Assembly: GCA_046153875.1 (NCBI GenBank) | Contig: JBJXFE010000013.1 | Coordinates: 1-64,000, forward strand | Origin: JBJXFE01 sp046153875 | GTDB taxonomy: Bacteria > Planctomycetota > Phycisphaerae > Phycisphaerales > UBA1924 | Direction of reading: 5' to 3' | Length of the DNA: 64,000 nucleotides | Shown here: in pieces, positions 48,964 through 57,803 of the stretch | How positions within the stretch are numbered: position 1 is the stretch's first letter | Layout of the letters: each line of letters opens with the position of its first letter | Made by a program: the position numbers and the translations under genes | The notes under the pieces: generated by a model | The model's database searches: none | Told to the model about the DNA's origin: nothing | What the model saw: only the letters and a program-made list of their open reading frames with translations

Positions 48964-50792
48964 GCGCGCGACTCCATGATCCGCGCGGCCGACGCGGAGT
49001 TCGCACCGCCGGGCGGCGTGCCGATGGTCGAGAGCGGCGTGCCCACCTTGATCCACGCGCCGCTGGCCATGTCCGGGTCGGCCGCGACAGAGGCGGGCTT
49101 CGACGGCAGCACGAACGTGCCGGCACGCGACTTCGCGTCCGTCTCGAAGCGCAGCCGGCGCGCGGTGCCGTCGGCGAACGTCGCCTCGATTGAGAACCCG
49201 AGTGCGAACGCCGGGTTCTGCGCGTTGATCGTCTGGGTCTGCTCGGCCGAGACGGTCAGCGACGACGACGGCTCGTCCCACGCGTACGCCAGGCTCAGGC
49301 GCGGCGTGCCGGGGCGCCGGGTCCACTGGTCGAAGAACCGCTCCAGGCTCATCCCGGAGACGTCCTCCATGACGCGCCGGAAGTCGTCCGTTTCGACCTC
49401 CTTGAACTTGTATCGTTCGACGTACTCGCGCACACCGCGCCGGAACACCTCGTCGCCGAGCTTCATCCGCAGCAGGTGCAGCACGACCGCGCCCTTGGAG
49501 TAGACGTTGTTGGCGCGCGTAAACACCTCGTCGGGGTTGTTGTAGCGGTTGCTCGCCAGGGGCGGGAACTCCGGCGCGTACGTCCGGTTCATCACGCGCT
49601 CCGCCGCGAAGAAGCCGGCGACCGTGCGCTGGTAGGCGCGCCGAGCCCGCGCCGGGTCATCCCCGGCCGCGTGCTCCGCCCAGAGCGCCTCGGCGTACGA
49701 CGCCCAGCCTTCGTTGAGCCACAGGTGCTCCCACGACTTGCACGTCAGCAGGTCTCCGGTCCACTGGTGGGCCGCCTCGTGTGCGATCACGTCGTCCTGC
49801 GACCCCGCCGGCTCGTAGGCCGAGTCGTGCTGCATCGTGGTGGCCGAGGTGTTCTCCATCCCCCCCGCCGCAAAGCCTCGCACGAGAAGCTGTGCGTACT
49901 TGTCCCAGGGGTACGGCTCGTCGAAGTACTCCTCGAAGAACGCGATCATCTCCGGGGTGCGGGCGTACGCGGCCCGCGCCGACGCCTCCGCCCCGATGGG
50001 TGCATACAGGTACATCGGGATCGGCCGCGAGAGCTTCACGCCCGACGTGTCCAGACCGACCAGCGAGAACTTTCCGATCACCAGCACCACCAGGTAGCTG
50101 GCGTGGGGCTTGTCCTGGAGCCAGTGCCACGTTGTCCGCCCGCCGCCGACGCGTTTCGACCCCATGAGCCGGCCGTTCGAGCAGACCTGGTACCCGTCCT
50201 CGACGGTGACGATCAGCTCGGTCGTGAGCCGCTCGTTGGGGAAGTCGTGGCAGGGGAACCACGTGCGATTGGACTCGGGCTGGCCCTGGCTGTGGATCTG
50301 CGGCGAACGATCGGTCTCGGAGGCCCCGTCCTCGTCGGGGGCTGTCCACGTCAGGCCTGCGCCCTCGTTGGAGGCAAAATTGAGCGTGTAACGAATCACG
50401 GCGTCCGACTTCGATCCCGGAGCGAGGGGCCGGGGCAGCGTGATCTTCAGCAGCCCGTCGGCGTGGGAGAACGGCGCGGGAGTGCCGCCGACGGTCACCG
50501 TCGCGATCTCCATCTGCTCCGCGTTCAGCACCAGCGTGCCACGCGCGGCGCCGATGGGGGTGACCGTGATCGTCGCCTCGCCGCGCAGCGCGGACTCGCC
50601 CATCGACGGCAGGTCGAGGACCAACTTCATGTGCAGGTGGTCGAAATGACGCGCCGGCGGATAGATGGCTCGCTCGCGCCCCGTGGCGGGGTCGACGCGC
50701 GGGTCGGCGACGCGGGTTGGGCCGGTGGCGGTCGCCCGCGGGCCCGCGGACACAGCCGCCAGCGCGATGAACACAAAGATCGTGCGGATCAT
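48957..50792 (-). CDS. Secreted M1 family metalloaminopeptidase
   Basis: A 611-residue paralogue of the next gene, with signal peptide MIRTIFVFIALAAVSAG. Active-site motifs: GMEN (311-314), HEAAH (338-342) and E361 in WLNEGWASYAEALW, plus VYSKGAVVLHLLRMKLGDE. Both motifs are intact, so it should be active. It lacks the HEAT extension. The final part (AEQTQTINAQNPAFALGFSIEATF) is a beta domain. The start has TACCCT six bases upstream and no Shine-Dalgarno sequence. The two M1 genes are translationally coupled and probably cooperate on extracellular peptides. Confidence 0.92.
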   Translation of the reverse strand: MIRTIFVFIALAAVSAGPRATATGPTRVADPRVDPATGRERAIYPPARHFDHLHMKLVLDLPSMGESALRGEATITVTPIGAARGTLVLNAEQMEIATVTVGGTPAPFSHADGLLKITLPRPLAPGSKSDAVIRYTLNFASNEGAGLTWTAPDEDGASETDRSPQIHSQGQPESNRTWFPCHDFPNERLTTELIVTVEDGYQVCSNGRLMGSKRVGGGRTTWHWLQDKPHASYLVVLVIGKFSLVGLDTSGVKLSRPIPMYLYAPIGAEASARAAYARTPEMIAFFEEYFDEPYPWDKYAQLLVRGFAAGGMENTSATTMQHDSAYEPAGSQDDVIAHEAAHQWTGDLLTCKSWEHLWLNEGWASYAEALWAEHAAGDDPARARRAYQRTVAGFFAAERVMNRTYAPEFPPLASNRYNNPDEVFTRANNVYSKGAVVLHLLRMKLGDEVFRRGVREYVERYKFKEVETDDFRRVMEDVSGMSLERFFDQWTRRPGTPRLSLAYAWDEPSSSLTVSAEQTQTINAQNPAFALGFSIEATFADGTARRLRFETDAKSRAGTFVLPSKPASVAADPDMASGAWIKVGTPLSTIGTPPGGANSASAARIMESRAC

Positions 50793-50798
50793 GCCCAG

Positions 50799-50804
50799 AG
50801 GGTA
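50799..50804 (-). promoter_or_regulatory. Putative -10 hexamer (TACCCT) for the M1 peptidase pair
   Basis: TACCCT on the minus strand, six bases before the ATG at 50792; no ribosome-binding site. The spacer to the divergent pyrG start is 107 bases. Confidence 0.4.
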
Positions 50805-50888
50805 TCGGACCGTGTGCGGCGTTGCCGACAATGGCGACGGCCCGGTCGGGATCACGCCTCGCGGCAAGCACGATCGCGCGAACACTGA

Positions 50889-50894
50889 TACGAT
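50889..50894 (+). promoter_or_regulatory. Putative -10 hexamer (TACGAT) for pyrG
   Basis: TACGAT followed by five bases and an in-frame ATG at 50900. No Shine-Dalgarno sequence serves either this start or the alternative at 50972. Confidence 0.4.
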
Positions 50895-50899
50895 CAGGG

Positions 50900-52873
50900 A
50901 TGCCCCTCTCGCCCGGCCCGGCCCGCCCGCAGTCGCCCCGCTCGCGCTGGGGACCGGATGCTCCCGTCGCGATGAGCGTCAAGCCCCGCCCGCCGACCCC
51001 CGACGATCACCCCGAGTTCGCCGAGCCGTCCTCCGCTGAGCTGCTCAGCAGCGTCGCGGGCACGAGCACGGACACCGAGTTCTACAGCCCGATCCCCGAG
51101 GGGTACCGCAAGGGGTACCACAAGTACGTCATCGTGCTGGGCACGGTGATGTCGGGCCTCGGCAAGGGCATCTTCGCCTCAAGCGTGGCGAAGATGCTCA
51201 AGGACAAGGGCTTGGTGGTCGCCCCCATCAAGATGGAGGGCTACCTCAACATCGACTCGGGGACGCTCAACCCCTACCGGCACGGCGAGGTGTTCGTGCT
51301 CGACGACGGGACCGAGTGCGACATGGACCTGGGCACCTACGAGCGGATGCTCGACCAGGACCTGTCACGCCACAACTTCACGACGAGCGGGCAGGTCTTC
51401 AGTGAGGTCCTGGAGCGTGAGCGCCGTGGCGGCTACCTCGGGCGCGACGTCCAGTGGATCCCGCACGTCACCGGCGAGGTGAAGCGCAAGCTTCGGGAGT
51501 TGGCCGCCTACGGCGACGGCAAGCGCCAGGCCGATGCCGTGATCGTCGAGGTCGGCGGCACGGTGGGGGATTACGAGAACTCGTTCTACATCGAGGCGCT
51601 GCGCGAGCTGGCCTTCGAGGAGGGCCCCAGCTCCTGCTGCTTTGTGGCGTTGACGTACGTCATCGAGCCGCGCACCCTCGGCGAGCAGAAATCCAAGGCC
51701 GCGCAGCTGGGGATCAAGCGGCTCATGGAGGCGGGGGTGCAACCGCACATGATCGGGTGCCGCGCGTCCCGGGTCGTCTCGGATACGGTGATGGAGAAGA
51801 TCGCGATGTTCTCCAACGTGCCGCTGCGGCGCGTGTTCTCCATGCACGATCGCGAGAGCATTTACACGATCCCCGAGGAGATGCGCCAGGAAGGCCTCGA
51901 TCGCGAGGTGCTGAGCATCCTCGGCCTGCACGACCGGGTGGACGTGGCGAGCGAGGACCGCGCCCGCGACCGGTGGATGGGGTTCGTGCGCAAGCTGACC
52001 GCGCCGCGGACCCGCACGATCACCCTCGGCATCACCGGCAAGTACGCCGCGCTCCGCGACGCCTACGCCTCGATCGACAAGGCCCTCGAGCACTGCGGGG
52101 CGCACCTCTCCTGCGCGATCGATCTCCGCTGGATCGACACCACGGAGATCACCGACGCCAACGTCGTCGAGCGGCTCGCCGGGCTCGACGCGGTGATCGT
52201 CCCCGGCGGCTTCGGCCTGCGCGGGATCGAGGGCAAGATCGCGTGCGTGCGCTACGCCCGTGAGCAAGGGGTGCCATACCTGGGGATCTGCCTGGGGATG
52301 CAGGTCGCGGTCATCGAGTTCGCGCGCAACGTGCTGGGCCTGGCCGGCGCGAACAGCACCGAGTTCGATCCGCGCACCGCGCACCCGGTCATCAGCGAGC
52401 TGCCCGACCAGAAGCGCATCGAGGGCCTCGGCGGGACCATGCGGCTGGGCGCCCAGGACGTGACCGTCAAGCCGGGAACCCTCGCTCACTTCCTGTACGC
52501 CGGGCGCACGCAGATCCGCGAGCGCTTCCGGCACCGCTACGAGGTGGACCCGCAGTTCATCCAGCGGCTCGAGGCGGCGGGGATGGTCTTCTCCGGGCGG
52601 CATCCGGCCCAGCCCATCATGCAGATCATGGAGTTGTCGCGCGCCGGTGAAAGCGCCACCGCAGACACGGGCGCGGACGCGGGCCCGCGCGTGATTCACC
52701 CGTATTTTATCGGCGGGCAGTTCCACCCCGAACTCACCGGGCGTCCGCTTCGTCCCCAGCCGATGTTCATGGGGCTGGTCGCGGCCGCCATCCTCCGCCG
52801 ACACGGGCCGACCGATGACCCGGAGGTCCGCCGCTGGACCCGTGCCGCGGTCCCGCAGAAGCAGACGGTCTGA
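50900..52873 (+). CDS. pyrG: CTP synthase (variant form)
   Basis: CTP synthase aminates UTP to CTP using glutamine and ATP. ATG 50900 (657 residues) fits the TACGAT hexamer five bases upstream; ATG 50972 (633 residues) is equally possible, and either gives an N-terminal extension over the usual ~540. With the longer start, the synthetase loop is GLGKG (86-90) and the Mg2+/UTP sites are in YLNIDSGTLNPYRHGEVFV and VIVEVGGTVGDYENSF. The glutaminase has nucleophile C464 in LGICLGMQ and His/Glu in GGQFHPELTGRPL. The canonical KxDPYxNxDPGTMxPxQHGE motif reads KMEGYLNIDSGTLNPYRHGE, a clear divergence. It is co-directional with GH31. Confidence 0.93.
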   Translation: MPLSPGPARPQSPRSRWGPDAPVAMSVKPRPPTPDDHPEFAEPSSAELLSSVAGTSTDTEFYSPIPEGYRKGYHKYVIVLGTVMSGLGKGIFASSVAKMLKDKGLVVAPIKMEGYLNIDSGTLNPYRHGEVFVLDDGTECDMDLGTYERMLDQDLSRHNFTTSGQVFSEVLERERRGGYLGRDVQWIPHVTGEVKRKLRELAAYGDGKRQADAVIVEVGGTVGDYENSFYIEALRELAFEEGPSSCCFVALTYVIEPRTLGEQKSKAAQLGIKRLMEAGVQPHMIGCRASRVVSDTVMEKIAMFSNVPLRRVFSMHDRESIYTIPEEMRQEGLDREVLSILGLHDRVDVASEDRARDRWMGFVRKLTAPRTRTITLGITGKYAALRDAYASIDKALEHCGAHLSCAIDLRWIDTTEITDANVVERLAGLDAVIVPGGFGLRGIEGKIACVRYAREQGVPYLGICLGMQVAVIEFARNVLGLAGANSTEFDPRTAHPVISELPDQKRIEGLGGTMRLGAQDVTVKPGTLAHFLYAGRTQIRERFRHRYEVDPQFIQRLEAAGMVFSGRHPAQPIMQIMELSRAGESATADTGADAGPRVIHPYFIGGQFHPELTGRPLRPQPMFMGLVAAAILRRHGPTDDPEVRRWTRAAVPQKQTV

Positions 52874-52926
52874 GCCGCTCTCCCGTTTGTGACACGTGCC
52901 ACCGGCCGTGACCTGATCCTCAAGCC

Positions 52927-55101
52927 ATGGCCACCGATCCCGACCCGCGTTCATGGAGCGACCCCGGCCCCGCCGACTTGGCGGGCGACGGGATCGCGCG
53001 GTTCGAGCCACCGGCGTCGCTGCGCGATGATCAGGCGATCCCGCCGTCCGTCGCAGTGATCGCGGCGGCGAGGCCGTTGGGCCCCGTGCCGGTCGGGTTC
53101 GGCGCGGCGCCGCGGTTCGCCCGGGCCGACGGCCGCTGGATCGTGCGGGTGCCCGCGCCGGAGGGCACGAGCTTCTACGGCACCGGCGAGGTGTGCGGGC
53201 GGCTGCGCCGCAACGGCACCAAGGTTGTCTGCTGGAACACCGACGCCTTTGAGTACGACGACACGAGGGAGAGCCTGTACCAGTCGCATCCGTGGGTGCT
53301 GGCGGTGCGCCCGGACGGCTCGTCGTTCGGCGTGATCGCGGACACGACGTTCCGCTGCGCCATCGAACTGGACGGCGCCATCACATTCACGGCCGAGGGG
53401 TTGCCGTTCGCGGTGTGGATCATCGAGCGCGACGAGCCCGGGCAGGTGGTCGCGGCTCTGGCGGACCTGACCGGGCGTCCACCCCTGCCGCCGAAGTGGG
53501 CGCTGGGGTACCACCAGTCGCGCTGGTCGTACGAGCCGGCGTCGCGCGTGCTGAAGCACGCCGACGACTTCCGCGCACACCGGATGCCGTGCGACGCGAT
53601 CTGGCTCGACATCGACTACATGGACGGCTTCCGGTGCTTCACGTTCGACCGGACGAAGTTCCCCGATCCGAAGCGGCTCAACGACGAGCTGCACGCACGA
53701 GGGTTCCGCTCGGTCTGGATGATCGACTGCGGGATCAAGGCGGACCCGGAGTACGCCGTGTACGCCGCGGGCTGCGCTGGCGGGCACTTCATCGCCACGG
53801 ACGCCGGCGGTGAGTACCACGGTTCCGTCTGGCCCGGGCCCAGCGCCTTCCCCGATTACACGCGCGAGGCGACGCGCCGCTGGTGGGCCGATCTCTACCG
53901 CGATTTCGCCGGCACCGGCCTCGACGGTGTGTGGAACGACATGAACGAACCCGCGGTCTTCGACAACCCCGCCAAGCATGTCCCCGAGACGCTGCGGCAC
54001 CGGGCAGACGAGGCGCTCGGCGGACCGGACGCGCACGCCCGTTACCACAACGTGTACGGGATGCTCATGGCCCGGGCAACGCGCGAGGGGATCGCCCGAG
54101 CCCGCCCCGACAAACGCCCGTTCGTGCTCACCCGCGCCAACTTTCTCGGCGGGCACCGCTACGCGGCCACGTGGACCGGCGACAACAAGGCCGACTGGGA
54201 TCACCTGGCGTGGTCGATCCCGATGGTCTTGAACCTCGGTCTTTCCGGGCAGCCGTTCGCAGGCCCGGACATCGGCGGGTTCTCCGGCAACGCCGACGCG
54301 CGCCTGTTCCGCCGGTGGTTCGCCTTCGGGGTGCTCCTGCCGTTCGCCCGGGTCCACTCGATCAAAGACAGCGCGGACCGCGAGCCGTGGGCGATGGGGG
54401 AGGAGGTCGCGCGGACGTGCCGCCTGGCGCTGGAGCGTCGGTACCGGCTGCTGCCGTATCTCTACACGCTGTTCCACGAGGCGTCGCGTTCGGGGCTGCC
54501 CGTGGCGCGCCCGCTGTTCTTCGCCGACCCGCGCGACCCGGCGCTGCGCGACGCGGACGACGCGTTCCTGCTGGGTGACGCCCTGATGGTGCGTGTGCGG
54601 ACGAAGCCGCTCGGGGCCTGCGAGGCGCCGATGCCGCGTGGCGCGGCCGCGTGGCGGCGCGTGGAACCGGTCGGGCACGCAGGAAACTGGGCGGACTTCG
54701 ACCTCGACCCCGAACTGCCGGAGCTCTACATCCGCGCCGGGTCGATCGTGCCCCTCGGGCCTGTGATGCAGTTCGCCGATGAGCGGCCGCTCGACCCGCT
54801 GACGCTGCTCGTCTGCCCGGGCCCGGACGGCCGCGCGACCGGGACGCTCTACGAGGACGCGGGGGAGGGGCGGGACTACACACAGGGCCTCTTTCGCCTC
54901 AGCACATGGCGGGCGCATTCCGAGGCGGGCCGTGTGATCGTGCGGGCCGACCCGCCGCTGGGCAGACTCCACCCGCCCGATCGCGTGGTCGAGGTGGTGG
55001 TGCTGTTGGACGGCGGAGTGGTCCGGTCCGCGACGGGACGCGCGGGGCGCGTGATCGAGGTGGTGTTCGGGCCAGGGGAGCAGGTCGCGGGTACCCGATG
55101 A
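52927..55101 (+). CDS. Glycoside hydrolase family 31 alpha-glucosidase-like enzyme
   Basis: A 724-residue GH31 hydrolase. The catalytic barrel is recognisable by PLPPKWALGYHQSRWSY, CDAIWLDIDYMDGFRCF, the nucleophile-containing GVWNDMNEPAVF, RANFLGGHRYAATWTGDNKADWDHL with the acid/base region, and PFAGPDIGGFSGN. An N-terminal beta domain (YGTGEVCGRLRRNG) and a C-terminal beta domain with ELYIRAGSIVPLGP complete it. No signal peptide, so probably cytoplasmic. It follows pyrG by 53 bases on the same strand. Probable action on alpha-linked glucans or oligosaccharides. Confidence 0.92.
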   Translation: MATDPDPRSWSDPGPADLAGDGIARFEPPASLRDDQAIPPSVAVIAAARPLGPVPVGFGAAPRFARADGRWIVRVPAPEGTSFYGTGEVCGRLRRNGTKVVCWNTDAFEYDDTRESLYQSHPWVLAVRPDGSSFGVIADTTFRCAIELDGAITFTAEGLPFAVWIIERDEPGQVVAALADLTGRPPLPPKWALGYHQSRWSYEPASRVLKHADDFRAHRMPCDAIWLDIDYMDGFRCFTFDRTKFPDPKRLNDELHARGFRSVWMIDCGIKADPEYAVYAAGCAGGHFIATDAGGEYHGSVWPGPSAFPDYTREATRRWWADLYRDFAGTGLDGVWNDMNEPAVFDNPAKHVPETLRHRADEALGGPDAHARYHNVYGMLMARATREGIARARPDKRPFVLTRANFLGGHRYAATWTGDNKADWDHLAWSIPMVLNLGLSGQPFAGPDIGGFSGNADARLFRRWFAFGVLLPFARVHSIKDSADREPWAMGEEVARTCRLALERRYRLLPYLYTLFHEASRSGLPVARPLFFADPRDPALRDADDAFLLGDALMVRVRTKPLGACEAPMPRGAAAWRRVEPVGHAGNWADFDLDPELPELYIRAGSIVPLGPVMQFADERPLDPLTLLVCPGPDGRATGTLYEDAGEGRDYTQGLFRLSTWRAHSEAGRVIVRADPPLGRLHPPDRVVEVVVLLDGGVVRSATGRAGRVIEVVFGPGEQVAGTR

Positions 55102-55256
55102 TTCGACACCCCGGTCATTCCGAGGCTGGGATGATCGCGGCACGGTCGCGTCCACACGAGTGATCGGGCCGCGCGCCGGGCGACGCGATCGGTCCGGGGG
55201 AAGCCGCCCCGGTGGGCGTTGCGCTTCACACGCACCACGCTCCGCGCACCGTTCCG

Positions 55257-55262
55257 TACACT
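55257..55262 (+). promoter_or_regulatory. Putative -10 hexamer (TACACT) for the 55270 methyltransferase
   Basis: TACACT seven bases before the ATG at 55270; the same hexamer lies before the gene at 24277. Confidence 0.4.
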
Positions 55263-55269
55263 TCGGCGC

Positions 55270-56127
55270 ATGAGGCCGCTCGGATCGACCCTGCGACGGG
55301 CGCGAGACCGGATCCGCAACGGCATCGGTGGCGTGTTCCTGCGTGCTCGGGCCATGACCGCCGATCCGCACGATTCGCCGCCGCCAGCGTCGTCGCTGCG
55401 TCACTACCCGTGCCTGCCGGTCGAGCAACATCCCCCCGGCCATCGCTTCCCGGATTGGATGGACACCCGGGTTCCCTGGATCGGCGCGCTGGCGGAGCTC
55501 TACGCCCGGGCCATCTCCTGGCCCGCATCGATTTCTCCCCAGGCCGGGCTTCTCCTGTACGGGCTGGTCGTCAACGCGCGTCCCCGGACCATCATCGAGA
55601 CCGGGACCTTCGCGGGGATCAGCACGATCTGGATGGCCGCGGCCCTGCGGAGCGTTGCCGACCGGGACAACGAGCGGAGAATCCACTGCTTCGACTACTT
55701 CGATGCCGTGCCCTGGGTTGATTCCGGCGCGCTGCGGGCCGCGGGGGCGCCGGACCAGCGGGCCATGGTGACGGCGGCCCTGGATCGGGCGGGCCTCGGC
55801 GACCTGGTCGAGCTTCACCCCGGCGACAGTTCGAAGCAGCTCGGGAAGTGCGAGGGGATGCTCTCCGGCCGCGGCGTTCAACTGGCGTTCATCGACGGTG
55901 ACCACACGGAGGCGGGCGCGACACGTGACTTCCGTGCCGCCGAGCGGGTGCTGGACACCGGCGGGTACGTGGTGCTGCACGACATCTTCCCGGACCAGTG
56001 CGGGCATCGTGGGCCGCGCTACCTCATCGACCACCTGCGGGTGATCGCCCGCGGCCGGTACCAGGTCTGCGAGCTGTGCACCGCGCCGCTGAACTACGGC
56101 ATGGCGGTGCTCCGACGGATCGGGTGA
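55270..56127 (+). CDS. Class I SAM-dependent methyltransferase
   Basis: A 285-residue methyltransferase: RPRTIIETGTFAGISTIWMAAAL (SAM loop), IHCFDYFDAV, GDLVELHPGDSSKQL, and VQLAFIDGDHTEAGATRDFRAAE with GGYVVLHDIFPDQCGHRGP. This order, with the D-G-D-H and H-D motifs, is like the CmcI/rhamnosyl or O-methyltransferase_24 group. ATG 55270 is preferred to TTG 55219 because TACACT is seven bases upstream and the added N-terminus is Arg-rich. Substrate unknown; resemblance to the glycan-locus methyltransferase suggests sugar or lipid O-methylation. Confidence 0.78.
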   Translation: MRPLGSTLRRARDRIRNGIGGVFLRARAMTADPHDSPPPASSLRHYPCLPVEQHPPGHRFPDWMDTRVPWIGALAELYARAISWPASISPQAGLLLYGLVVNARPRTIIETGTFAGISTIWMAAALRSVADRDNERRIHCFDYFDAVPWVDSGALRAAGAPDQRAMVTAALDRAGLGDLVELHPGDSSKQLGKCEGMLSGRGVQLAFIDGDHTEAGATRDFRAAERVLDTGGYVVLHDIFPDQCGHRGPRYLIDHLRVIARGRYQVCELCTAPLNYGMAVLRRIG

Positions 56128-56359
56128 GCGAGCCCCAAGTCGGGTGATGGCGTGATCGAAGCGGCCCTGACCGTCGGGTGATGTCAGAGGCGGGGTTTGC
56201 CCGGGTTGTGAGCGGGTGATCCGCGGACGAAGATTGTGTTGCGACGCCCGGCGCGGGTTGACCGATCGGTGCGAGTCGCTAGCGTTGTCCGAAGGACGCT
56301 CCATCGGGCGGGGCCGGGGGGAGCGTCCTGACCGGGGCGGGAGAGAGAGCCAGGCCCGC

Positions 56360-57625
56360 ATGTTCACACGGGGAGTCGGAGTCGCCGCTGCCGGCGTTGC
56401 TTGGGCGGCGGTGTCGCACGCGCAGCCGGTAGAGTCCGGCGGGGCGGCTTTCGTCGGGCTGGGCCCGGCGGGCGCCGCGACGAGCGCGGCCTACGGCGTT
56501 TCGCGCGACGGGACGGCGATCATCGGGAGCGTGACAGGCCCGGGGAGCGCCCACCGGGCGTGCGTCTGGGGAGCCGACGGGTCGTTTGTAGACATCGGCG
56601 TTCCCGCCGGGTTCACCGAGACCTACGGGATGGCTGTGGCGGATCAAGGAGCGGTGGCCGTGTTGTTCGGCATCGGCCCGCCGTCGGATCGGGCGCTCCT
56701 GTGGAGCCCCGCGAGCGGGGTCACGCCGCTGGTCCAGCTGCCGCTCGGGTACACCAGCGTTGGGCGGGGGATCACGCCGGACGGGCGGGTCGTGGTCGGA
56801 GACATCCAGATCGGCGACGCGCGGACGGCCATCCGGTGGAGCGCGGCGACGGGCGCGGTCGCCCTCGGAGACCTCCCCGGCGGGCTGTTTATCAGCTACG
56901 GCGTGGGCGTCTCGGCGGCGGGCGACGTGGTGGCCGGGATGGGGACGGACGCCTCTGACATCGGAAAGGCCTGCCGATGGCGCCTCGCCGACCCGGCCGG
57001 CGGAGCGGTGGTCTTGACGCAGCTGCCCGGGTTCCCTGGCGCCCCGGCGTGGGCCTACAACATCGCGCGGGCTCTCACCGCGGATGGTCGGATCGCCGTG
57101 GGGGAAGCGATGCACGCGCCCGGCGTCGTCGAGGCGTGCCTGTGGACCACCACCGACCAGATCATCGGCCTGGGAAATCTGCGACCGGGCGACGAGACCT
57201 ATGCGAAGGGCGTCTCGACACGGGCGCTGGTGGTGGTGGGGGAGAGCTTTACGCCCCCGCGGTCGCTTGCGTTCTTATGGACTCCTGCGCACGGAATGCG
57301 GGACCTGAAGCGTGTACTGGAGGACGGGTACGGCCTGGACCTGAACGGCTGGGAGCTGGAGATTGCGTTCGGCGTGTCGGACGACGGACAGCGCATCGCG
57401 GGAAGCGGGTATTACCACGGGGTTCGTGAGGCATGGACGGCGACGCTCCCCGCGCCGTGCTACCCCGACTGCAACGGTGACCGCTCGCTCACGGTCGGAG
57501 ACATCGGCTGCTTCCAGTCGAAGTTCGTGGCCCAGGATCCCTACGCCGATTGCAATCAGGACGGGGCGTTCACGGTCGCGGATTCCGGGTGCTTTCAGAC
57601 GGAGTTCGTGGTCGGGTGCCCGTGA
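56360..57625 (+). CDS. Secreted HAF-repeat protein with GC-type dockerin domain
   Basis: A 421-residue secreted protein: signal peptide (AAAGVAWAAVSHAQ), then propeller-like HAF repeats (GVSRDGTAIIGSVTGPGSAHRACVW, GITPDGRVVVGDIQIGDARTAIRW, ALTADGRIAVGEAMHAPGVVEACLW) of about 45-60 residues. The C-terminus has two dockerin-like units, CNGDRSLTVGDIGCFQSKFV and CNQDGAFTVADSGCFQTEFV, with Ca2+-loop Asp/Asn residues and the Cys-Phe-Gln signature of the planctomycete GC-type dockerin. It is probably attached through the dockerin to a cell-surface or extracellular cohesin-like partner. ATG 56360 has a GGGAGAG site about a dozen bases upstream. Confidence 0.85.
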   Translation: MFTRGVGVAAAGVAWAAVSHAQPVESGGAAFVGLGPAGAATSAAYGVSRDGTAIIGSVTGPGSAHRACVWGADGSFVDIGVPAGFTETYGMAVADQGAVAVLFGIGPPSDRALLWSPASGVTPLVQLPLGYTSVGRGITPDGRVVVGDIQIGDARTAIRWSAATGAVALGDLPGGLFISYGVGVSAAGDVVAGMGTDASDIGKACRWRLADPAGGAVVLTQLPGFPGAPAWAYNIARALTADGRIAVGEAMHAPGVVEACLWTTTDQIIGLGNLRPGDETYAKGVSTRALVVVGESFTPPRSLAFLWTPAHGMRDLKRVLEDGYGLDLNGWELEIAFGVSDDGQRIAGSGYYHGVREAWTATLPAPCYPDCNGDRSLTVGDIGCFQSKFVAQDPYADCNQDGAFTVADSGCFQTEFVVGCP

Positions 57626-57803
57626 GCACGTCCGGTCGTCAACATGAGGGATCCCCGCCACAATCAGCCCGCGCGCTGGCTCGGGGTGCCGACACCATTC
57701 AGCGGGCACAGGCCCGGGGCCACGCCCACGGTACGCTGACGGCCCGTTCAGGCTGGCCGTGATCGGTGCTTTCCGTATCCTTCGTGCTGAAAGGCCGTCC
57801 GCG

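Noticed and set aside
56128..56359. A missing small gene in the 232-base gap before the dockerin gene
   Set aside because: No frame has a start with ribosome site or protein-like composition; I see nothing specific in it.
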